Source: JAPOXR01 sp963662395
Lineage (GTDB): Bacteria; Pseudomonadota; Alphaproteobacteria; Rhodobacterales; Rhodobacteraceae
Assembly: GCA_963662395.1 (NCBI GenBank)
Contig: OY759511.1
Span: forward strand, 434,001-498,000
Direction: 5' to 3'
Length of the DNA: 64,000 nt
The notes below the pieces were generated by a model that was not told the origin of the DNA, did not search any database, and saw nothing but the letters and a program-made list of their open reading frames with translations. The translations under genes were made by a program, and so were the position numbers. Of the stretch, positions 17,881 through 26,606 are shown piece after piece (positions within the stretch are counted from its first letter, which is position 1; each line of letters begins with the position of its first letter).

Positions 17881-19044
17881 TCACCTCTCCATCTGTTCCA
17901 GCAGCCGGCGGATGAATTCCTCGCCGGCCTCGAGTTGCTCGACCGTGATGTATTCGTTCGGCTGGTGGGCCTGGGCGATATTGCCGGGCCCGCAGACCAC
18001 CGCCGAGTATCCCCGTTCCTGAAACTGCCCGGCCTCGGTGCCATAGGACACCACGTGCAGGCCATTGTCCCCGGTCAACTGCCGCGCCACCCCTTCGGCG
18101 GCGCCCGCCTCTTCCCGGCACAGGGGCGGCACCTCGTACCATGGTCGAATTCGTATGAAGCAATCCTCGTCGATTGTCTTCATCTCCCGTTCGATACCCT
18201 GGGCAAATTCCTCGAATCTCTGCTTCCACCGGTCAGCCGAGTCTCCGGGAACGCAGCGAAATTCAAGGCCGAAACGGCAGTCGCGGGCGGTGATGTTCTG
18301 GGCGGTTCCGCCGTTGATGGTGCCGACATGCAGGCTGGTCCAGGGAGGGTCGAAGACGGATGCGGGCGCGGTCGGCTCCTGGCTGGAATTGGCCAGGTTC
18401 CGGGCATTGGCCCAGTCGATCAGCCTGGCGGCAATCATGATTGCCGATACGCCACGGTGGAGAATCGACGAATGCACCTCGTGCCCCCTGACATGCACCG
18501 TCACCCCGCTGCCGCCCTTGTGCGAGGTGACGACCCTCATCATCGTCGGCTCGCCGACTATCACCGTGCGGGCGCGGGGGAACGAGTCCAGCATTCGCTC
18601 GATCATCGGCGGCGCACCGAGACATCCGATTTCCTCGTCCCTGGTCAGCGCCAGCTGCACCGGCCGGCGCAACCCGGCCCGGATCATGTCCGGAACCGCG
18701 GCAAGGATCAGCGCGTCAAACCCCTTCATGTCGCAGGTGCCGCGACCGTGGAGACGACCATTTCCTTCCACCACCGTCCAGGGATCGGTCTTCCAGTCCT
18801 GGCCTTCCACCGAAACCACATCGGTATGGCCCGACAGGACGATCCCTCCCTCCACGTCCGGGCCGATGGATGCAAACAGGCTGGCCTTGGTTCCATCCTC
18901 GTTGAAATCAAGGCCGGATTCGATGCCGTGACCGGCCAGGTAATCCTGCACCCATTCCACGAGGTCCAGATTCGAATGACCGGGCTCGGTGGGAAATGAC
19001 ACCAGCCGCTCCAGCATCTGGCGAGCCGTGTATTGCTGACCCAT
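17881..19044 (-). CDS. argE: acetylornithine deacetylase-like M20 peptidase
   Basis: A 387-residue ArgE-type deacetylase. It shows VLSGHTDVVSVEGQDW with the metal histidine, RGTCDMKGFDALILA, and TRDEEIGCLGAPPMI with the catalytic and metal carboxylates. C-terminal metal-site text is GPGNIAQAHQPNEYI. ArgE hydrolyses N-acetylornithine, but many catabolic paralogues act on other N-acyl amino acids. Linkage to a HipO-like amidohydrolase instead of arginine genes favours a catabolic role. The start at ATG 19044 is chosen because residues upstream do not look like protein. It is divergent from the BMP gene at 19280 over a 235-bp gap that probably holds both promoters. Confidence 0.82.
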   Translation of the reverse strand: MGQQYTARQMLERLVSFPTEPGHSNLDLVEWVQDYLAGHGIESGLDFNEDGTKASLFASIGPDVEGGIVLSGHTDVVSVEGQDWKTDPWTVVEGNGRLHGRGTCDMKGFDALILAAVPDMIRAGLRRPVQLALTRDEEIGCLGAPPMIERMLDSFPRARTVIVGEPTMMRVVTSHKGGSGVTVHVRGHEVHSSILHRGVSAIMIAARLIDWANARNLANSSQEPTAPASVFDPPWTSLHVGTINGGTAQNITARDCRFGLEFRCVPGDSADRWKQRFEEFAQGIEREMKTIDEDCFIRIRPWYEVPPLCREEAGAAEGVARQLTGDNGLHVVSYGTEAGQFQERGYSAVVCGPGNIAQAHQPNEYITVEQLEAGEEFIRRLLEQMER

Positions 19045-19279
19045 GCCCTCTCCCGTTTCGATCGGCAATGGCGGGCCGGGAGCAAGACCGGATTCCCTGC
19101 CGGATGATGGAATCTGCCAATACCGGAATATTCCGGATCGGCCTGTCCGGACACAGGTAGTTTCTTCGACAGGCCGGCGCCACAGAAATCGGCAGATTCC
19201 GTTTGAAAACCCGGCCTCCATCCTGCAATCCTGCAGGCTGGCCCGGTCGGGCCATGCAGCCACCATCCATGGATCTCCA

Positions 19280-20323
19280 ATGTCGACTCTGACCAGACGA
19301 TCATTGCTGACAACGGCAACGGGCTTGTGCGGATACCTGGTCACGGCTGGCGGGCCGGGCATGGTGCATGCCGCGGCGGCGCCGAACGTGGCCGCAATCT
19401 TCTCGGTGCCGGTGACCCAGAAATGGAATGGCATCGTTCACCGCGCCCTGCTGAACGCCGTCATCCGCGGCGAGATCAACTACCATTACGTGGATGATGT
19501 CGGCAGCGGCGATTACGAGAGCGTGTTCCGGCAGTTTTCCGAAGGTGCGGCCGACCTGGTGGTGGGCGACGCCTTTGCCCATGAACAGGTGTCCCGTTTC
19601 CTGTCCAGCCAGTATCCGGGCATGTCCTATCTGATGGGATCGGCCTTCAAATCCGATTCCCGGTTCGAGAACTACGCGGTCTTCGACAGCTACATCCAGG
19701 ATGCCTCGTTCCTGTCCGGCCTGGTTGCCGCCGAATTGTCGACGAATGGCGTCCTGGGAATCGTGGCCAGGTTCCGCTATCCCGGCATCAACAGGTTGAT
19801 CAATGCCTTCATGGATGGAGCGACCGATGCCAGGTCGGACATCCGCTTCCTGATCGATTTCATCGATTCCTGGCATGACCCGATCCTGGCCAGGCAGCAA
19901 GCCCAGGCGCAGATCGAGGGCGGTGCCGACATCATCTACGCCGATGCCCCGGGGGCCGAGCAGGTCGCCGCCGAAGCGGATGTGCCGGCCATCGGTTCCC
20001 TGTCCGACCGGTATGCCGGCAGCACGTCGCCACTGGTCACCTCGGCGCAATGGCATTTCGAGCCTACGATCACGGCTGCGATTCGCAAATTGCGCTCGGG
20101 CAGTTTCAGCGCCGCCGATTACGGCATCTACTCCCATATGGGCCATTCAGGCTGCTCCCTGGCCCCGATCGGCGCCTATGCGAGCCGGATACCGGAAGCG
20201 GGGCTGGAGCGGGTTGCATGGCGCGAGGGGCAGATCCGGTCCCTCAAGTTTGCAGCCGGGATCAACGACGCCGATCCCGAGCTGCGACTGCATGTCGAAA
20301 GCGAGGACAGTAATGACGGTTGA
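19280..20323 (+). CDS. BMP family (PnrA-like) substrate-binding protein
   Basis: A 347-residue periplasmic protein with a twin-arginine-like start (MSTLTRRSLL) and a hydrophobic segment before AAAAPNVAAIFSVPV. Family landmarks are YESVFRQFSEGAADLVVGD, NGVLGIVARFRYPGINRLI and GADIIYADAPGAEQ. BMP/Med proteins bind nucleosides or related ligands for ABC importers, though some are orphan receptors. It overlaps the cytosine-deaminase-like gene by 11 bp, which suggests that its ligand is a nucleobase-like compound processed by that enzyme. No permease or ATPase gene lies in the cluster. The TAT assignment is tentative. Confidence 0.82.
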   Translation: MSTLTRRSLLTTATGLCGYLVTAGGPGMVHAAAAPNVAAIFSVPVTQKWNGIVHRALLNAVIRGEINYHYVDDVGSGDYESVFRQFSEGAADLVVGDAFAHEQVSRFLSSQYPGMSYLMGSAFKSDSRFENYAVFDSYIQDASFLSGLVAAELSTNGVLGIVARFRYPGINRLINAFMDGATDARSDIRFLIDFIDSWHDPILARQQAQAQIEGGADIIYADAPGAEQVAAEADVPAIGSLSDRYAGSTSPLVTSAQWHFEPTITAAIRKLRSGSFSAADYGIYSHMGHSGCSLAPIGAYASRIPEAGLERVAWREGQIRSLKFAAGINDADPELRLHVESEDSNDG

Positions 20324-21608
20324 TCTCCTGCTGAAGAATGTCGCCCTTCCATCGGGAAAAATCACCGATATTGCGGTGAAGGGCGACCGGATCGCCGCAA
20401 TCGAGCCCGGAATTTCCGCCGAGGCCGGACAGGCCTTCGAGTATTCCGGCTGCCTGGTCTCACCACCCTTCATCGACCCGCATTTCCATATGGATGCGAC
20501 GCTCTCCCGGGGAATACCCAGGGTGAACAGATCCGGCACCCTGCTGGAAGGGATCGCATTGTGGGGAGAATTGAAGCCGTTGCTGACGCTCGAGGCCATC
20601 AGGGACCGGGCGCTCGAATATTGTGACTGGGCCGCATCCATGGGCCTGCTGGCCATCCGCTCCCATGTCGATATCTGCGATGACCGGCTGCTGGCCGTGC
20701 AGGCGCTCGGAAAAGTCCAGGAGGACATCGCCGACTACATCACGCTGCAGCTGGTCGCGTTCCCGCAGGACGGCCTCTATCGCCATCCGACTGCACGCCG
20801 GAACCTGGACCGGGCGCTCGACATGGGTGTCGAGGTGGTGGGCGGCATTCCGCATTTCGAACTGACCATGGAGGATGGAAGGAGATCGGTGACCGAGTTG
20901 TGCGAGATCGCGGCCGAGCGCGGTCTCATGGTCGACATGCATTGCGATGAAACCGATGATCCGCTGTCGCGACATGTCGAGCAACTGGCATTCGAGACCG
21001 GGCGGCTGGGCATGCAAGGCCGGGTGACGGGCTCCCATTTAACGTCGATGCACTCGATGGACAACTACTACGTCTCGAAATTGCTGCCGATCATGGCCGG
21101 ATCCGGCATGACGGTCATCTCCAATCCGTTGGTGAATGTCATCGTCCAGGGGCAACACGACACCTACCCGAAACGCCGGGGCCTGACCCGGGTTCCCGAG
21201 ATGATCGAGCACGGAATCCTGGTAGGCTGGGGCCAGGATTGCGTCCTGGACCCCTGGTACCCGCTTGGCGCCGCCGAGATGCTGGATGTCGCCCTGATGG
21301 GGCTGCACCTGGCCCAGATGACCAGCGAGCGTGACATGGCACGCTGTTTCGACATGGTCACGATCGACAATGCCAGGATCATGGGGCTGGACGATATTGG
21401 CCTGGAGGTCGGAAAATCGGCAAGCTTCGTGGTTCTCGATGCCGCCAATCCGATCGAGGCGATCAGGCTTCGTCCGGATCGGTTGATGGTGGTCTCCAGG
21501 GGAAGAGTCGTCTCGAGCAAACCCGTCAACCCGGCCATGCTGAACATCCCCGGCCGGCCGGGGATGGTGAGCCGGCGACGCACCGGGCCAGCCGGCAGCA
21601 AGCGATGA
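20313..21608 (+). CDS. cytosine deaminase-like amidohydrolase
   Basis: A 431-residue member of the CodA branch of the amidohydrolase superfamily. The metal ligands are in DPHFHMDATLS, MHCDETDD and GSHLTSMHS, and the substrate-contacting VAFPQDG is conserved. The catalytic aspartate stands in GQDCVLDPWYPLG. In E. coli CodA the equivalent stretch reads GHDDVFDPWYPLG, so the residue after the catalytic Asp is Cys here instead of Asp314. That position affects ring specificity in CodA, so the substrate may not be cytosine. It is translationally coupled to the BMP gene upstream and overlaps the next amidohydrolase by 4 bp. Confidence 0.85.
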   Translation: MTVDLLLKNVALPSGKITDIAVKGDRIAAIEPGISAEAGQAFEYSGCLVSPPFIDPHFHMDATLSRGIPRVNRSGTLLEGIALWGELKPLLTLEAIRDRALEYCDWAASMGLLAIRSHVDICDDRLLAVQALGKVQEDIADYITLQLVAFPQDGLYRHPTARRNLDRALDMGVEVVGGIPHFELTMEDGRRSVTELCEIAAERGLMVDMHCDETDDPLSRHVEQLAFETGRLGMQGRVTGSHLTSMHSMDNYYVSKLLPIMAGSGMTVISNPLVNVIVQGQHDTYPKRRGLTRVPEMIEHGILVGWGQDCVLDPWYPLGAAEMLDVALMGLHLAQMTSERDMARCFDMVTIDNARIMGLDDIGLEVGKSASFVVLDAANPIEAIRLRPDRLMVVSRGRVVSSKPVNPAMLNIPGRPGMVSRRRTGPAGSKR

Positions 21609-22528
21609 AGATCGATGCCCATCATCACCTGTGGAACCTGGATGAGGTCCACTATCCCTGGCTCATGGCCAGCGGCGAGAAGCGATTCTTCGGCGATCCG
21701 ACCCCCATACAGCGGAATTACCTGGTCGACGAGTTCCGCCGGGATGCATCGGCCTGCGGGATCGAGGCATCGGTTCATGTCCAGGTCGGCGCCGGTGATT
21801 CGCTGGCCGAAGCCCGCTGGGTGCAGCAGGTAGCCGACGAGAACCCGGGCTGGCCGGCTGCCCAGGTGGCATTCTGCGACCTGACCGCCGCCAACCGGGA
21901 CCGCCAGCTGGAGAGCCTGGCCAGGCTGCCATCGGTAAGGGGCATTCGCCAGATCGTCGGACGCTCATCTGCCGAGGACTCGGCCACCGGGACCAACACG
22001 CTGCTCACGGACCCGGCCTTCAGGGAAGGGTTGCACATCGCCGCCGAGATGGGGTTCTCCTTCGATCTCCAGCTCACCCCGTCATTGATGGCGGCAACCG
22101 CCGACCTGTTCAGCCGGCTGGACGGGCTGAAGGTCGCCCTTTGCCACGCCAGCTCACCGGATGACTGGTCGGCGGACGGGCTGAATTCGTGGGGGAAATC
22201 CCTGGCCCGCCTGGCAGCCCTGCCGCATCTGTCCTGCAAGCTCTCGGGGCTGGGGATGTTCAATCATGGCTGGGCCGTCGCCGATTTCCGCCCGATCATC
22301 GAGACCTGCCTGGAGCACTTCGGGCCGTCAAGATGCATGTTCGGCTCGAATTTCCCCGTCGATTCGCTCAGCGCAAGCTATGCAAGGACGGTGGAGGCCC
22401 ATCTTGCCATCATTCCCCCGGCGGATCACCCGGCGGTGTTCGAGGAGACTGCCAGGGAATTCTACGGGATCCGGCGTCTTCCTCCTTGCACCTCGCCGGA
22501 CAACGCCGATGCTGCCGGGGCGCCTTGA
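21605..22528 (+). CDS. amidohydrolase 2 family protein (fuconolactonase-like)
   Basis: A 307-residue COG3618-type TIM-barrel hydrolase with the N-terminal metal motif MKIDAHHHLW, the mid-barrel GIRQIVGR segment, ALCHASSPDDW, SCKLSGLGMF and the C-terminal CMFGSNFPVDSL carrying the catalytic Asp. Members hydrolyse lactones (fuconolactone, 2-pyrone-4,6-dicarboxylate) or cyclic amides. The start overlaps the preceding stop (ATGA), so it belongs to the BMP/deaminase operon. A role in opening a ring produced by that deaminase is inference. The tail after EFYGIRR (22480 onward) is poorly conserved-looking. Confidence 0.85.
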   Translation: MKIDAHHHLWNLDEVHYPWLMASGEKRFFGDPTPIQRNYLVDEFRRDASACGIEASVHVQVGAGDSLAEARWVQQVADENPGWPAAQVAFCDLTAANRDRQLESLARLPSVRGIRQIVGRSSAEDSATGTNTLLTDPAFREGLHIAAEMGFSFDLQLTPSLMAATADLFSRLDGLKVALCHASSPDDWSADGLNSWGKSLARLAALPHLSCKLSGLGMFNHGWAVADFRPIIETCLEHFGPSRCMFGSNFPVDSLSASYARTVEAHLAIIPPADHPAVFEETAREFYGIRRLPPCTSPDNADAAGAP

Positions 22529-22687
22529 CCGGATGACCGCCACCGTGGATGCGGGCCGTTGCATGGCCGACCGCCGGGTGTTGGCTGGCCGGGGAGCGGC
22601 GGTGGCAACTGCGCCGGGGGCCCTGCCGGTACGGGTGATGACCGCTGCCGGCGATAGCGGGGAATGCATGCAGGAAGGAGGCCGGAC

Positions 22688-23473
22688 ATGGAGGTGTTGA
22701 CGAAAGAGGCTGGCGAGCTTGCAGACGGGTATGCCAGGGACGGGGTGGTCGTGGTCAGGGGCGCGCTGACCGATTACTGGCTCGGCAGGCTGCAGGGTGC
22801 GGTGGATGAAGAGTTGAGGCGCGGCGAGAGGTATTTCGCCTATCGCAACATGCGGATGCAACCCGGCACCTTCCAGGAGTTCTGTCGTGAATCCGGGATC
22901 GGCAGGCTGGTTGCGGAGATTGGTCAATCCTCCTGGGTTTCACTGATATTCGACCAGATGTTCGTCAAGGAACCGGGAGGCAGGACACGAACCGGCTGGC
23001 ATACCGACCAGCCATACTGGCCGATTGCAGGGCCGATCATGACCACCTGGATTGCCCTCGATCCGGTCGATCCCGACAATGGCGCACTGGAATTCATACC
23101 CGGATCGCATGACTGGAAGGAGCGATACCGCCCGTTTCTCACCGACCAGGAGGGCGCATTCGTCAAGTATCTTCGCGAGGATGATCCGCAATACAGCGAC
23201 ATGCCGGATTTCGAGGCCGAACGCTCCAGCCATGACATCACGCACTGGACCCTGGAGCCGGGCGATCTTCTGGCCTTTGACGGGTACATTGTCCATTCAG
23301 CCATGGGCAACCGGACCTCGACCCGGCGACGGCGAGGCTATGCGATCAGGTTTGCCCTCGACCAGGCACGCTACCAGCCGGACCAGGGAGTAGCCGAGTG
23401 GCTGCATGACGACACCATCGCCAGCGGCGATCCGGTCAGGAGCGACTTCTTCCCGGTCGTCTACGGGGATTGA
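22688..23473 (+). CDS. phytanoyl-CoA dioxygenase family protein
   Basis: A 261-residue non-haem Fe(II)/2-oxoglutarate oxygenase. The facial triad is visible as WHTDQP (H105, D107) and a distal histidine in FDGYIVHSAMGN. An arginine downstream (RRRRGYAIRF) can bind 2-oxoglutarate. AAGGAGG at 22675-22681 fixes ATG 22688. It follows the amidohydrolase after 159 bp on the same strand and may share its transcript. PhyH-type enzymes hydroxylate varied small molecules; substrate unknown. It is followed by a poly-C tract and converges with the SIS gene. Confidence 0.85.
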   Translation: MEVLTKEAGELADGYARDGVVVVRGALTDYWLGRLQGAVDEELRRGERYFAYRNMRMQPGTFQEFCRESGIGRLVAEIGQSSWVSLIFDQMFVKEPGGRTRTGWHTDQPYWPIAGPIMTTWIALDPVDPDNGALEFIPGSHDWKERYRPFLTDQEGAFVKYLREDDPQYSDMPDFEAERSSHDITHWTLEPGDLLAFDGYIVHSAMGNRTSTRRRRGYAIRFALDQARYQPDQGVAEWLHDDTIASGDPVRSDFFPVVYGD

Positions 23474-23495
23474 ACAGGCCGCACGCGGCATTGAA

Positions 23496-23506
23496 CCCCC
23501 CCCCCC
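23496..23506. repeat. 11-bp poly-C tract between convergent genes
   Basis: Eleven consecutive C in the 142-bp gap between the stops of the PhyH-like gene (23473) and the SIS gene (23616). It matches the tracts at 13365 and 13705 in length. It is downstream of both genes, so a coding phase switch is not obvious here. Confidence 0.6.
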
Positions 23507-23615
23507 GGCAGTGACACGTCTCGCCAAGGCGCATTCACGACACCTCCGGCGCCGGCGGAGAGACCGCCTGCCCGGAGAATCGGCGATCGAATTCCGCCGT
23601 GATTTCCTGGCGAAT

Positions 23616-24644
23616 TCAGACGGTCTTCGTGACCTTGGTCAGCCCCCTCGGGGTGTCCGGATCATGGCCGGTGCTGACGGCAAGGTCCTCGACGAACCGG
23701 TAGAACGCGATCACCTGGAGAACGGGGTCCAGGAATTCATGATTGCCGCCGGGAGCCGGCAGTCCTCCGGGGCCGTTCGACATTCCGGCGCTGAATACCG
23801 TCATTTCCTGGCTACGCATCCTGCATTCCGCATGCCGGATCGATGCATCGGCCAGGCTTCCGGACCCGAACGTCAATGCCGTCAGGCCGGGACCGGCGAG
23901 CGCAACCGGACCATGCATGAATTCGGCGGCCGAGAATGCCTCGGCGTGCAATTGACAGGTTTCCTTGATCTTCAATGCCGCCTCGCCGGCAACGGCCAGG
24001 CTCGGGCCACGGCCGATGCAGAATATCGACGATGATCGGGCGATCCGGTCAGCGGCTGTCGTCCAGTCGGAGTCCAATGCCCGGCGTGCCATGTCCGGGA
24101 GCATGCGAAGACGCGACTCCAGCGCCTGATCGCCCAGGTAGCCGGCAAGGATTGCCAGAGATGCAAAAAGCATGCCCACGAAGGATTTTGTCGATGCGAC
24201 CGCGGCTTCCGGCCCGGCAAACACCGGGACCACACTCCCTGCTCCTGCACCCAGGGGGCTGTCCGTGACATTCAGGACCGCGATCGTGTGTGCCCCACCC
24301 TCGCCGGCCGCTTGCTGGAGCGCAACCAAATCCGGGCTGCCGCCGGATTGCGAGAACGACAATGCTGCAAACCCGCCGAGGTTCAGCTTCGCATGGTAGA
24401 TCGAGGCGACGGACGGGCCGATGGGTGTCACCGGCAAACCGGTTGCTGTCTCGAAGACATACTTGAAAAAGGTTGCGGCCTGGCCGGATGTGCCCCGGGC
24501 ACCGGTCACGAACCCGTGCACACTCATGCCGCGCAGCCGCTCGCCAGTCTCCAGGTAGATGGGAAGGCCGGTGTCGACCTGCCGTTCGAGAACCACGGGA
24601 ATTTCGGCGATCTCGGCCGCCATCTTCGTGCGAAAGGATGACAC
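23616..24644 (-). CDS. SIS-domain aminosugar deaminase/isomerase (NagB-II-like)
   Basis: A 342-residue protein with two sugar-isomerase domains like the C-terminal half of GlmS. Seen are TGARGTSGQAATFFKYVFE, SFSQSGGSPDLVALQQA, the SxKSF loop (AVASTKSFVGM), GRGPSLAVAGEAALKIKE, and the C-terminal DTPRGLTKVTKTV typical of NagB-II/AgaS-like proteins. NagB-II deaminates glucosamine-6-phosphate to fructose-6-phosphate; there is no glutaminase domain. GTG 24644 lies two bases after the stop of the ABC ATPase gene (TGACCGTG), so translation is coupled; ATG 24623 is the alternative. It is the last gene of the seven-gene operon and supports an amino-sugar role. Confidence 0.85.
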   Translation of the reverse strand: MSSFRTKMAAEIAEIPVVLERQVDTGLPIYLETGERLRGMSVHGFVTGARGTSGQAATFFKYVFETATGLPVTPIGPSVASIYHAKLNLGGFAALSFSQSGGSPDLVALQQAAGEGGAHTIAVLNVTDSPLGAGAGSVVPVFAGPEAAVASTKSFVGMLFASLAILAGYLGDQALESRLRMLPDMARRALDSDWTTAADRIARSSSIFCIGRGPSLAVAGEAALKIKETCQLHAEAFSAAEFMHGPVALAGPGLTALTFGSGSLADASIRHAECRMRSQEMTVFSAGMSNGPGGLPAPGGNHEFLDPVLQVIAFYRFVEDLAVSTGHDPDTPRGLTKVTKTV

Positions 24645-24646
24645 GG

Positions 24647-25387
24647 TCAGTCCGCCCCGGTGATCATCGACACGATTTCGTTCTTGCTGGTCTCCCCGAT
24701 ATTGCGGGTACCGATCTGCCGTCCACGGCGAAGGACACATATCCGGTCAGCCAGGCGGAAGACCTGGTCGAGATTGTGGCTGACCATCAGGATCGACAAA
24801 CTGCGTTCCTTCAGCGATGCGACCAGTGTTTCGACCTTTGCCGTCTCGGCCACGCCGAGAGCAGCTGTCGGTTCGTCCAGCAGGATCAGCTTTCGTGCCC
24901 AATGGGTGGCCCGAGCGATGGCGATGGCCTGGCGTTGCCCGCCACTCAGATCGCGTATCGTCGAGTTGGCCGACGGGATCCGTACATCCAGTTCATCGAC
25001 CAGAAGCTGGGTCACGCTGCGCATCCGGTCCTTGTCAAGAAGCCGGAAGGGCCGCCGGACAAGCTCGCGGCCGAGAAACATGTTCATGTAGACCGGCTGC
25101 TCGTCGGCCAGCGCCAAATCCTGAAAAACCACCTCTATGCCGCGGTGACGGGCCGAACTTGCATCCCGGAAACTGACCCGGTCACCGTCCAGCCGGATCG
25201 TTCCGGAAGTCGGTCGGTAGACACCGCATACGATATTGACCAGTGTCGACTTGCCGGCCCCGTTATCCCCGACCAGGGCAACGATTTCACCCGGATGCAG
25301 GTCAAGCGAAAAATCCTGGATGGCGACGATGCCGCCGAAGGTCTTGTGGATTTTCGCCAGGGACAGGCTGGGCATGCAATCGGTCAT
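24647..25387 (-). CDS. sugar ABC transporter ATP-binding protein (FrcA/RbsA-half type)
   Basis: A single 246-residue ATPase domain: Walker A GDNGAGKST (residues 40-48), Q-loop text VFQDLAL, signature LSGGQRQAIAIARA, Walker B KLILLDEP and the switch VSHNLDQVF. It has one domain where RbsA/MglA-type proteins have two, as in FrcA. It works with the permease and binding protein encoded upstream in the same operon. It overlaps the YhfX-like gene by 4 bp. Confidence 0.9.
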   Translation of the reverse strand: MTDCMPSLSLAKIHKTFGGIVAIQDFSLDLHPGEIVALVGDNGAGKSTLVNIVCGVYRPTSGTIRLDGDRVSFRDASSARHRGIEVVFQDLALADEQPVYMNMFLGRELVRRPFRLLDKDRMRSVTQLLVDELDVRIPSANSTIRDLSGGQRQAIAIARATHWARKLILLDEPTAALGVAETAKVETLVASLKERSLSILMVSHNLDQVFRLADRICVLRRGRQIGTRNIGETSKNEIVSMITGAD

Positions 25388-26592
25388 TCACCGAAGCTCC
25401 CGAATCCGGTGACCCTGTCGCCAAAGCCGTTTTCGATGGTCGTCACCACGGGATTGCCACTCGATACCCCGCGGATACCGGCAATGAATGCGCGGGTGAC
25501 GAAGGCCTGCCCGCGAAAACCGAAGATGACCGTGTTGCCTGCGGCAGTCCGGCGGCCGGATGAATCAATCATCGCGTAGTAGTCGATTGCCGAGTAATCG
25601 GGAATTTCCGCGTCCAGCAGGTCGGACCGGTCGCAACGCGCCTCGCCGGCGACCAGGGCCTGGACCTGGTAGGATGGAAACACCGGATCGACATAAAGTC
25701 CGCCGCCAAAACAATATGCCCGTCCGGCATGATGGTGGGAAATCTCGGTCAGATACAGGACTGCCGGGTCCTCGGGCAGATCGGACACCGCGTGCAGCGG
25801 CGTGGTGCCATGCAGCCCGTTGCCGGGCTCGCATTGCGTTGCACCCGCGTCTGCCAACGCTGCCAGGACCATTGACGAGGTTGTTCCGGGAGCATTGATT
25901 TCGATATCTGTTCGTCCGGAGCGGGCAAGCTCATTGGCAGCCCGGTTCAACGTCGCCAGATTGCCGGTCGGCCTGACCTTGCGTGTCTCCGGATCATAGA
26001 GCAGCGCCGGGAAAGTGGTGATGCCGGAAAACCGTCCGCCATCCAGGGAATCAAGCCCGTCGGCCACCGCAACGATCCGATGCGCGTCGAACCCGCCTTC
26101 ATGCCCGCGGTAGAAGGTATCGCCCTCGGCCTGGATCCGGGCCAGAAGGGCCTGCTCTCTGCCGGCGCCAATGGCGGCAGTTGCCGCCTCTGACGCCTTT
26201 TCATCGGAAAACACCGTCCAGTAATCAGGCTTGAGACCGGCCGCGGCATGCCCGGCTTCCTGTCGGGGAACCTGGACCAGATGGCCAATATGACCAATCT
26301 TCAACCCGGCCCGGTCGCAGGCCCGGGCACATGTCATGTCGACCGCAACTGCCCGGTCAATTCCACCCTTGACGAGAGCGTCGCAGAATCCCGAATGCCG
26401 TCCGACCTGCTTTGTCATCGCGAAGGTCCTGAGTCCCAACCGCGCTGCCTCAGCCTGAAAAATCCGTGAATTGCGCTCGACGGCATCGAGATCCAGAACG
26501 AAGGAATTGGCAGGTATCCTTCCCTGTTGATGGAGTGAGATCGACGCCTCGATGAAAGACGGGTTGCGCCGGATGAGAACGTCGAGAAACAT
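25384..26592 (-). CDS. YhfX-like PLP-dependent alanine racemase-fold protein
   Basis: A 402-residue protein of the fold III PLP family. The cofactor lysine is expected in LRTFAMTKQVGRH, and the N-terminus reads NSFVLDLDAVERNSRIF. Other landmarks are HLVQVPRQE, FPALLYDPET and EINAPGTTSSMVL. It resembles E. coli YhfX, an enzyme of unknown substrate. GGAGG sits before ATG 26592. It lies between the permease and ATPase genes of a sugar transporter, so an amino compound that needs racemisation or deamination is the likely operon substrate; that is inference. Confidence 0.8.
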   Translation of the reverse strand: MFLDVLIRRNPSFIEASISLHQQGRIPANSFVLDLDAVERNSRIFQAEAARLGLRTFAMTKQVGRHSGFCDALVKGGIDRAVAVDMTCARACDRAGLKIGHIGHLVQVPRQEAGHAAAGLKPDYWTVFSDEKASEAATAAIGAGREQALLARIQAEGDTFYRGHEGGFDAHRIVAVADGLDSLDGGRFSGITTFPALLYDPETRKVRPTGNLATLNRAANELARSGRTDIEINAPGTTSSMVLAALADAGATQCEPGNGLHGTTPLHAVSDLPEDPAVLYLTEISHHHAGRAYCFGGGLYVDPVFPSYQVQALVAGEARCDRSDLLDAEIPDYSAIDYYAMIDSSGRRTAAGNTVIFGFRGQAFVTRAFIAGIRGVSSGNPVVTTIENGFGDRVTGFGSFGE

Positions 26593-26606
26593 GTCCGCCT
26601 CCGCGG

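Noticed and set aside
23496..23506. Phase-variable coding switch at this poly-C tract
   Set aside because: It lies downstream of both convergent stop codons, so length change would not alter either protein.
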